Below are positions 54,201-64,000 of a DNA stretch of 64,000 bases, one piece after another. The DNA is from Rhizophlyctis rosea. Its lineage: Eukaryota; Chytridiomycota; Chytridiomycetes; Rhizophlyctidales; Rhizophlyctidaceae. Each line of letters begins with the position of its first letter. Within the stretch, counting starts at the first letter, position 1. The stretch spans positions 1 through 64,000 of the forward strand of contig JADGJC010000030.1 in the NCBI GenBank assembly GCA_027596075.1, read 5' to 3'. The position numbers and the translations under genes are program-made. The notes under the pieces are model-generated. The model was not told the origin of the DNA. It saw nothing but the letters and a program-made list of their open reading frames with translations, and did not search any database.

Positions 54201-55369
54201 AAAGCCGCGGGGCTGGACGAAGATGGCGTCAACGTGGATGTGGTTTTGCATAAGGAGGCGGTGGAAGCTCTTATCAGGAGTTATTGTCGGGAGAGCGGGG
54301 TGCGGAATTTGAAGAAGCATATTGATAAGGTGTACCGGAAGGCGGCGTTTAGGATTGTTGAGAGGGAGGAAGGGGTTGTGGAGAGTGTTGGGGAGGAGGG
54401 GAAGGTGGATGTTGGGAGGGAGGGGGTTGAGACGGGGGTCAAGGTGGAGGTCGGGGAGGGGGTGGCGTTGGGGAAGGAGGAGGGGGTTAAGGAGGAGGCG
54501 AAGGAGGAGGGGGAGAAGGAGAAGGAGAAGGTTAGAGGGAGGATTGAGATTACAAAGGATACTTTGAAGGAGTATGTGGGCAGTCCTGTTTATGTTAGTG
54601 ATCGGATGTATGATACGACACCACCTGGTGTTGTGATGGGGTTGGCATGGACTGCGATGGGTATGTATTCAATTTTGGTCGTCTTCCCACTGTCGCCAAG
54701 CCGGCTTACCCATACATCTTTTTCAACCTCAGGCGGATCGGCACTCTACGTCGAGTCAGTACTGGAATCTGCAATCAAGGCGGGCAAAGACGCCGAGTCC
54801 GTCAGCAGGCCCGCGTTCCACCGGACGGGCCAGTTAGGCGACGTCATGAAGGAAAGTTCGACAATTGCGTACACGTATGCCAAGTCCCTCATGGCGCGTC
54901 AACATCCGGACAATACCTTCTTTGAGCGGGCGGCGGTGCATTTGCACGTTCCGGAGGGTGCTACGCCCAAAGATGGTGAGTGTTTGAATTTCGAAATTGG
55001 TGGCAAAAGAAACATCGTGCACACATACTTTCGACAAAATACTTATTGGTTGTTCCTCACTTATCCTTCACTCATGTCCCAGGTCCCTCCGCCGGTGTAA
55101 CAATGACAACATCCCTCCTCTCCCTAGCGCTCCAAAAACCCGTGCGGCCCAACACGGCCATGACGGGCGAGATCACGCTGACGGGCAAAGTCCTTAAAGT
55201 GGGTGGCATCAAGGAGAAGGTCATTGCTGCTAAACGGAGTGGTGTGGATTTGGTGGTGTTGCCGAAGGCAAACGAGGCAGAGTGGGAGGAGTTGCCGGGG
55301 TATGTCAAGGAAGGGGTTGAGGTGAAGTTTGCGGGTGTGTATGAGGATGTGTTTAGGGCTGTGTTTTGA
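51246..55369 (+). CDS. PIM1: mitochondrial Lon protease (Pim1/LONP1)
   Basis: ATP-dependent matrix protease of about 1,200 residues. The presequence is Arg/Ser-rich ([20 protein letters not shown]), followed by a Gly/Ser-rich acidic linker. The Lon N domain starts [20 protein letters not shown]. Exon 1 ends at 53159 and exon 2 starts at 53398 ([20 protein letters not shown]). AAA+ module: Walker [20 protein letters not shown], Walker B NPLIMIDE spliced to [20 protein letters not shown], arginine-finger region [14 protein letters not shown]. Protease domain: catalytic Ser in [17 protein letters not shown] and Lys in [20 protein letters not shown]. Acidic low-complexity inserts lie in the N domain (52320-52600) and just before the protease domain (54360-54540). 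The Pro usually seen before VGG/IGG is Lys here (LKVGG). It degrades damaged matrix proteins. All exon joins seen keep the frame. Confidence 0.93.
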
Positions 55370-55961
55370 TGATTTTGGTGGGAACGAGATGAGGGAGCAG
55401 TTTTGGCCAAGTTTTGGCAGGGGTTTGATTCTATTTTTCCCTTTTTCCGCACTTATGTTTCTTTTTTTGTATTGTACGCACTGTTTGAGATACTTTTTGA
55501 TACATAAACATTTAATATAATGTGTTTTGTTTCTCCCTGTTTTTGACTCTCTCGAACTCGAATCCCTTTCTCCTGAAGTTGAATACCTCCTCACCATTGC
55601 ATTCCTGCGTTTCGAACCAAACTCCATGACAGCCACATTTCCGACTACGTCATCAGTACGTTCTTAAAAATAAATCAATATTCCGACTAGGAAGGAAGAG
55701 ATAGTTATCCACAACGGTATAATCCCCAAACACACCCCAAACTAACAGGGAAAAAAGGCAGACCCCAAGCCCCTCCCGAATCAAAAACAACAAACACCCG
55801 TCGCTTCTAACAAAGGCTCCCCCTCCTAACCCTTCAAATAAAGGTTCCCAAACTCCAGAATCAAAAGAAGAAAATAACAATCGAGAGGCCCTTCCAAACA
55901 ACCCCAATCTTCCCTCCCACCATCCACGCCGCTCCCACACTCCGCTCCGGCCACACTTTGT
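55370..55961. other. intergenic, convergent 3' regions
   Basis: 592 bases between the facing stops of Lon and PP2A. T-rich stretches after 55430 are consistent with 3' UTR and polyadenylation signals. No gene seen. Confidence 0.45.
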
Positions 55962-57385
<1,424 letters not shown>

Positions 57386-58252
57386 TATGTTATAACGTGA
57401 TACTCAGAAACTGAAAAGGTATAAGTGTGTGGAATCGGTGTGGTATGTAACGCGCTGGTGGAAGATTGCACAAAGATGAGAAGGCTGTCAGGTCACGCCC
57501 ATCACGGGCCAGGAATCATCAAGCTCACGACGCGGAAAAAACCGCGTCATATGGCCACAAGCTGGTAAAGAGTTGAAGCTCACCTTTCTTATGTGAACAA
57601 GGTCAATAAAAGATTGGAAGTATAGCGCTGCGTATGTTACAAGGGCCGACACCTTCCCAAAAAGAAACGGATCCGACCGGCGGTGTGCGTTTGTGTGGGA
57701 GGGTATTGCAAGGTATCGGTCCAAGATTGAAGTCAACTTTCAATATGACCGTATTAGACACCGATAGAAGAGTTTATGCCAGGGTATTGAATAAATATAT
57801 GCTCTTCCAAAGAACTGTGGCTATTTATGTATAAGCACCTCGTGTGAAAATGCTATATAGTGTAGGTAGAAGGGTATGTTATAGTGCGCGTATCAAGGGG
57901 CTGTAAGTAAAGGAGAGTTCAATGATTGATGGGTTGGTGTGTGTCTGGCCTTTCTGGTCCCCTAAGCAACAAAGGAGGCCAAGAGCCAACAGTCAGACCC
58001 ACCCAGCCAGTGACCCCTTTGGTCGAGATTGAATTCACACTCCAAAATCAAAATGACCGCTTTTCCATCATCAGCCTCCCAGTGCAGGGGGCGGGCGGGT
58101 TTACGCGCTGATCGGGTAAGCAACTCGAAGCCACAAAGCCACGGGTGCTCGGGTTTGCACACGTTTTCAAGGAAGGCATGTGTTTTCACTGTTTATTCAA
58201 GCATATCTTCATAGCATATTGCTTCGTCTCTACAAGGGGTCTCAAGGTCAAA
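57386..58252. promoter_or_regulatory. PP2A/SEC3 divergent intergenic region
   Basis: 867 bases between two divergent starts. Short frames present here are not protein-like. TATTTATGTATAAG near 57821 is TATA-like but about 430 bases from the SEC3 start. Nothing else recognised. Confidence 0.35.
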
Positions 58253-61200
58253 ATGACTGATGCCCAGCTCCGTCAAAATCTAACAACTCAGCTCTTTGCT
58301 GGGCTGGGCGACGCATCAGGCCAGTCGGCGTCGACTGGCCGTTCATCTTCAAACGCTGCCGAAACACCCTCTGATCGATACAATGAAAAACTACTACAGC
58401 AGTGGCGCGTCAAGGAGGAAAAGAAATCAGATGGAAGCGCTGGCGGAATGGGTCGCAGCAACTCTGACGACGACATTGGCATCAAGGCCAAAGGGAAAAA
58501 TGTATTGATGCAAGGAAAAAAGAGTGGTGGTGGAAAAACGGCGCTGAAGGTGAGATATGTTTGTATCACAGGTGAGCATTTTTACATGTCCTTTTCAACC
58601 ATGATCCTACTTTTGAAAGTGTTGCACCCGTGAGAAACTGATTCCTCTATCGGTAACAGTGAAGAAGAATATGAAAATCCGTATCCACAAAGTGAAGGAG
58701 AAGGGAGGCGTCTACTCAATAGGAAAGTCTTGGGGCCTCGATGACATCAAATCAATTGAATCATCTTCTTCGGATGTAAGCTGTCATGATTTCCAAACTA
58801 TCTTAGTTTCCTGCGGCCTTTAACTAACACATTATCTAGGATACTCTAGTGACCATCAATCTTGGAAAACTTTACAAATGGTATCTTGATGATGCGCAGA
58901 AGAAAGTGGAATTCATGTATACTCTCCTGAAAGTGAGGCTTCTTGTTCCTGGAATGCGATAGTCTGCAGCAGTCAGATCGATCTAAATCAGTAAAGTTTT
59001 AAGCTATGTCGTCGATACCTCAAACGGCTGCCCAAATTGATCAATGTCGACGAAGATTCCTTAAAGAGTTGAGTTGCAGCCAGGCTGTTTCGTGTTTGCG
59101 AGATACAACTTACAGTTGTTTTTCTTTTCATATCCAGATCAAATGCAATTAGACGCATCCTATTTGTCGGCTACGGAGAAGACGTTCACAAATACGTTCG
59201 CAACCTTTGTACAGCGGCCACGGGGGGTGAACTTTGAGGAGGAGGAGGAAGGTGCCGAGCAAGCACGTATGTCGAGAGCCCTTCTCGTCAAACACTCTGG
59301 GCCGTAACATCATGCTTGAATATCATTTGAACAGAGGAGGAACCTGAAGCCGAACCAGAACAACCTCTTATCGATCTCGACGAAGTATTGGAGGACTTCA
59401 ACTGGCAAGCGAGTGGGAACGCAGCAGACTTGGAAGCGAGATTGACCAGCGAGTTGCAGGCTCTGGAAGCGGTGAGTGAATATGCATATAACATAGACGA
59501 TCATCCATCATATGCACAAGGCTAAAACCATCGTCCTTAGGCCAACGTATACGCAATCATTCAAAGCGAGGAACAAGCCAACATTGTGGTGGAACAACTC
59601 GAAAATGCCATTTTGCAGCTGGATCAGATTGACGAATGGTTGGTGCACTACACCCATCTGCTGGACGTAAGGAAATTTCTGCTATTTTCGGTTAAATTGG
59701 GTAAATTCTGAATCGTATGGACACCATTCAAACTCATTCATCTTGCAGAGTATGGGTCAAGACGTGCATCAGATCGAAATCAGAAACAAAGGGATGCAAA
59801 TTGCATCGGCAAATCAACACCTTTTGCTTAAAGAGGTTGACAACTTGCTCGTGAGTTATAACCTCTCAGATCATATTGCCTTGTTGTTGGCACCGCTAAT
59901 CAGGGACTGTATATTGTTTTATAGGGCAGTCTCCGTCTGCCCGGCTTCATTGTAGAGATCCTTCGGAACGAGCCGCTAGACGATTTGGATGGCGTATCCC
60001 AGTGCGAAGAGGCCACCGATAAGTTGAGCGACATTGTGCAAAGGAAATTCGACGAAGGTAGGAAGCTGCTGGTATGTATCGCCATGTTCCGAAAGTCCTA
60101 ATCAAAATGTTTGGGTGAGCAAGGAGTTGGAAACATGCAAGCCGTCAAAGAACGTATTGCCCTATACAATGGTTACGGCAACCAGTTTGCGATACGATTG
60201 CATGATTACTTGTTGGGCTTTTTTCACTCGCAGGTGAGTAGTATTATATTACACAGGCCTGGAACACCACAACAATTGCTCAAGCAATATATGTAGGCGG
60301 AAGTCTATCTGCAAGACAAATCACGCACATCCAAGAAAGGCAGTCTGAAGCTGTACGGCCACGAAACGATCGAGGAGAACTGCTACCGATTTCGCAAGCT
60401 TCTCAGGTGGTTGAAGGAAATGGATACCAGGAAACATTACGATTTGCAGATGGTATGGATTTCATGGGTTTCTCTTCAAAACAGACTTGTGCTAATGCCA
60501 ATGTGATTGTTAGATATATGTGCAAGAGATGAACAGGGTATATAAACGAGAAATACGGGAATTCGTAGAACAACTAAGAACGCATCATGTTCAAAGAAAG
60601 GCTGTCACAGATAACGAAGAATACCGTAAGCACAATTGACTCTGTCTACTCACACCAACATCTGGTCATAAACCAAAGCACATCAGTCTTCACCCAGCAA
60701 TCCATCTCCGTCTCCTCCGCCGCCTCCAACGTCCTCAAATCCGCCATAACCCGCACATCAACATCCAACCTCTCTCCAACCGGCAGCGCACCCTCCCCCA
60801 TGTCCGGCATCCCCCACTCCGCCTCCTTCCAAAACAAACTCTCCACCACCCAATCACCGTCCTCAGGCACATGGCAGCGGCGACGGCAGAGCGTGAAGGG
60901 AAGTATTAAGGACGACAGTTTCGGATCAAAAGAGGAAGCGGTGAAGGAGGAAGATGAGAATGCCAGTGATGACGATGATAGTAAGAGTACGTTGGGCGAA
61001 CCGTCGTGGAGGGGACATAGGAGGGGACCGAGTGAGTCGTATGCTGCGGGGAAGCCGACGACTATGGTGACTAGTTTGATGAGTTTGGAGGTTGGAGCTG
61101 ATGAGAGGATGTTGCCTGATGAAGTATGTATTGCCGGTGTAGCGCTTTGTTCCTTCTTTAGAGACGTAATCCTCACACGCACAAAAAGGCATTCTCACAC

Positions 61201-62860
61201 GCCCTCTCGATGCTCGTCCCCGTCATGGTCCGCGAACAAAACTTCATTTCCGACTTGTTCAGTCTACATGCTCGAGCAAGGGGGATGAACTCATCTCAGA
61301 TGGATCTATCACCGAACATTTCGACTCCACCAGTCAATCCTCTATCACCAGTGACGCCCACACCGGCTCCCGCCACTACCATGAAGCTAATCAAGGAGTG
61401 GCAGTCGGGATTGGACAGGCCTCGTGATGCTATTAAGGATGTTAAGGCACAGAAACGGTTACAGTGCGTGTTTTTCGAGTATGATGTTTCACCTAGGAAA
61501 CGGCATTCGCTCACTTTTACATTTTCCAACCAGCGAACTGGTGGAAGACCTCTTCTCCGACGTGCGAGACGAAATGCTCGTCATGACGGAATCAGCACTC
61601 AAGGGGGACCCAACCTTTGCAGTGTCGATGATGGTGCGGATTGAATCGTACTTTGATGATCTGAAGCCTACTGGACATACGTTCGTGGTGGCCTTGTTGG
61701 ATGGGGTGTACAGCAGGTTGAGGGGCATTTTCGAGAAGTTTGTGGTAAGTTACAAATTGGGCATTACTACTTCAGTGAAGATGAAATTCAAACAATGTTG
61801 TCTCACAGGACGAGCAAATCAAGGCAATCGACGAAACAAAAGTCACATCCAAAAAACGGAGCGGCATCTTGTCTTTTGTTCGCACTTTCCCGGTAAATAC
61901 TTCCGTGATTCACATGTCCTTCGTCTTAGGTAGAAACTCATAAACCCTGCCCATTGCATCAGCGCTTCGTCGACCGCATCGAACGCTACCTCCCAATGCA
62001 AGAAGGTCCCACGCGAGCAATGGCGGACAAAGCATACGCACAGATCGTGGCGAAAATGTTCGAAACGCTTGAAGAAGTTGGGCAGCAGGTTGCAGCCGAT
62101 AGAACTGAGTCGAAGAGTTCGACTGATGATAAGGAGTTTTTGAATATTCATATTTTGAATGTTGGTGAGTATATTTCCATGCTGCCAGAATTATTTCATT
62201 GCCAAGTTGGAGATGACAACACCCGTATTGCCGTTCGCTCCATTACCAAGCATTCCTAACGTTCTCCGGACTCCAATCCACAGAAAACATGCACCACCTC
62301 TATACCTCCCTCCGCACCCTCAAAGTACCCTCCCTCGTATCCGCCACCAAACAATCCAAAACCGTATACGAAGACCACCTCTCGGAATACTGCAAAGTCG
62401 TCATCCGCAAACCCCTCGGCAAGCTCTACGACTTCTTCGAAGCCGTCGATGCATTGATCAAGACGGGGCAGAGCGCGCCTGAGGAAGTCGCGTACAATAT
62501 TTCGTACAACAAGGCGGCTTGTAAGGATGTTGTGAAGAAGTATCCGGGGAAGGAGGTTAGTTCCGTCAATGTGCACTCTAACGGCAAAGTGATATCGGAC
62601 CCTCGCTCACTTATCCCATGCAACACCCCAACCAGATCAAAAAAGGCCTTGAAGCCCTCTACAAACGGGTCGACAAGCATTTTCCCGACGAAGAAGGTCT
62701 GCTCCAGGTTGTATGGCGCGGAATTCAGGAAGAGTTCATGAAGCGGACCAGGCGTTATGAAGATATTTTGGCGCAATGTTATCGGGAGAGTGGGATTAAG
62801 CTTGAGTTTACTATGGATGAGTTGTTGGGGTACTTTTCTGAGTTGGCGCGCACTCATTAA
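58253..62860 (+). CDS. SEC3: exocyst subunit SEC3
   Basis: The exocyst landmark subunit, which marks plasma-membrane sites for vesicle tethering by binding PtdIns(4,5)P2 and Rho GTPases. The start MTDAQLRQNLTTQLFAGLGD opens a disordered Ser-rich segment. The PH-like Sec3 N domain follows: VRYVCIT, then KIRIHKVKEKGGVYSIGKSW, GLDDIKSIESSSSD and LGKLYKWYLDDAQKKVEFMY. A coiled region (EADLEARL-type, about 59380-59650) and GLRLPGFIVEILRNEPLDD-like segments come next, then a Ser/Asp/Glu-rich linker (60690-61040), and the Sec3 C-terminal helical bundle: FDDLKPTGHTFVVALLDGVY, FVDRIERYLPMQEGPTRAMA, HLYTSLRTLKVPSLVSATKQ, EFTMDELLGYFSELARTH. About twenty exons. The Met at 58253 was chosen over one at 58145 because conserved composition starts there. 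Confidence 0.9.
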
Positions 62861-63071
62861 TGGAGGGTGAAAGTGGGTGGGGCTGTTTTGTTTAGTGATC
62901 AAAATGTGTACAAAGAAATGTTTCTTCCGAGGTTTATGATGTGGTTTTGATAATGTCACCGCACCGAAATCTCCATAACTGTCTTGAATCCCGGCATATA
63001 TGTGGGAGGCACTCGGCGCACAAATCGCATTATTACGTCAGTGTGGTCTTTGATGAAAAATTAGCGAAGCT
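62861..63071. other. intergenic, convergent 3' regions
   Basis: 211 bases between two facing stop codons. Nothing recognised. Confidence 0.4.
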
Positions 63072-64000
63072 CTATTCTTCAAGAGTGCCAAAAAGCTTAA
63101 TTACAGGTCCCCATCCATCTGCAACATACACAATGCCTTTCCTGCAACCATTCACATGATCTGGCAATAATGCTGTTGGGATGTGGTGAAGGTTGCACAG
63201 TTTGATAGCTGAGTCACTTTTGCGTATCAAAATACCAATCTGGGCGTTCACTGCATAATGTCATATCCGTCAGCAAATCTACGCCTGAATCAGATGCACA
63301 AAACTGGGAAGAATACATACATAAACATGGCAGATCGGATGAGCTGCATGAAGTCAGGAGATATGGTGATCAGGACAGAGGACATCTATACAGCATTCAA
63401 TGTGCATTAAAATTTCAGGCGGGGTGCTTGAACCTACCTATCTCCGATGCAAATTGACATCCCGTCAACCACGTCTGAGCCCATCCAATCAGCCTTATCC
63501 ACGCCCGTCAAAATTCCACCGAGGATAATTCCTGTGGAGATCCCCTTCTCATCACATTCCAAGTCATTGCACAGCAAACTCTTTCTTGTTATGATATCTG
63601 TAAGACCGGCAGTGTGCAAAACTCCCTGGATGAGATCCTTTGACCAGTTCAAAGACACAATCTTCACGGTCGCCGACGAGTTGTTGTCCTCCTGATTTTT
63701 GCCTTTGGAGACGAACAGCTTGACGGCCTCTATCCAGCCTGGCCGTGTGGCAACCGCAGTGCCAGCTGTGAACAGAGCTGAGGCCGTTGTGCCCGATAGA
63801 GCTCTATATTGCTGCACGCGGTCGATAGACTTCCGCTCAACTGGGGTGCGGTATGATTGTATATGTGCGCGTAGGGAGGCTACGGAGGGATTTAACGGTG
63901 GGGGCGGTGGGATATGGGAATTCCAGTCGTTCAAATATGCTTCTTGGAAGAATGACCATGGAGGGATTTCAGTGGATTGTAGGGTCTTATGTGAGGAGCG
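63072..64000 (-). CDS. HAD-family phosphatase, N-terminus outside window
   Basis: The 5' part lies beyond 64000; the frame is open to the edge (TEIPPWSFFQEAYLNDW). The visible part has the HAD motif II region IVSLNWSKDLIQGVLH, then LLCNDLECDEKGISTG. Motif III/IV is rebuilt across two introns: ICIGDSSSDLPCLL joined to NAQIGILIRKSDSAIK. The end GPVIKLFGTLEE stops at 63072. The acidic IGDSxxDL motif binds Mg2+. The catalytic DxDxT motif must be upstream and cannot be checked here. The pattern resembles the HAD half of plant TH2 (thiamine monophosphate phosphatase) and uncharacterised fungal relatives. Substrate uncertain. Confidence 0.72.

Overview
The window looks like nuclear DNA of a filamentous or zoosporic fungus. 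The closest fit is an early-diverging, chytrid-like lineage. Genes are dense on both strands, most are split by short GT-AG introns of roughly 50-80 bases, and gaps are usually under 1 kb. Marker genes are fungal (SNX4/ATG24, RIC1, an external NADH dehydrogenase, PIM1/Lon, SEC3, D-serine dehydratase). Several families are better known from animals or early fungi than from yeasts: a Hv1 proton channel, a Lines/LINS1 protein, a VARP/VRL1-like protein and Trp-Trp ankyrin-like repeats. I did not assign a species. The lineage call is inference.

Layout. 1-1200: no convincing gene; a tRNA-like sequence and a 419-base MITE-like element with a TAA duplication. 1.5-6.6 kb: a Trp-Trp repeat protein, sorting nexin SNX4 (-) and, head to head with it, D-serine dehydratase (+). 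6.6-8.0 kb: intergenic DNA with a 26-base inverted repeat. 8-16.2 kb: LINS1-like (-) and RIC1 (+) diverge. 16.3-24 kb: a DHHC palmitoyltransferase (-), LYAR (+), an F-box/Cys-rich gene (-) of uncertain exon structure, an unresolved stretch and an arfaptin-homology/BAR protein (-). 24.7-29.2 kb: a VPS9-ankyrin-PX-BAR protein of VRL1/VARP type. 29.5-37.3 kb: mitochondrial block of NDUFAF7 (-), uL29m/MRPL4 (+) and external NADH dehydrogenase (-), then the Hv1 channel (+). 37.8-50 kb: F-box/ankyrin protein (-), small zinc-binding protein (+), membrane-anchored methyltransferase (-), F-box protein (+), bifunctional pseudouridine-degrading enzyme (-), ankyrin protein (+). 50-51 kb: a 5S rRNA gene (-) and a 3 x 19-base tandem repeat. 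51.2-64 kb: mitochondrial Lon (+), PP2A catalytic subunit (-), exocyst SEC3 (+) and a HAD-family phosphatase (-) that runs off the window end.

Two themes recur. Membrane trafficking is heavily represented (SNX4, RIC1, DHHC, AH/BAR, VRL1-like, SEC3): Rab GEFs, PX/BAR sorting proteins and a tether that act between Golgi, endosome and plasma membrane. Mitochondrial function is the second (NDUFAF7, MRPL4, NDE, Lon, possibly the pseudouridine enzyme). Fungal genes are not in operons, so neighbourhood is only weak evidence of shared function. Two close head-to-head pairs may share promoters: SNX4/DSD1 and NDUFAF7/MRPL4.

Exon boundaries quoted here were derived by eye from reading-frame continuity and splice consensus. 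Where none are quoted, the span is start codon to stop codon including introns.
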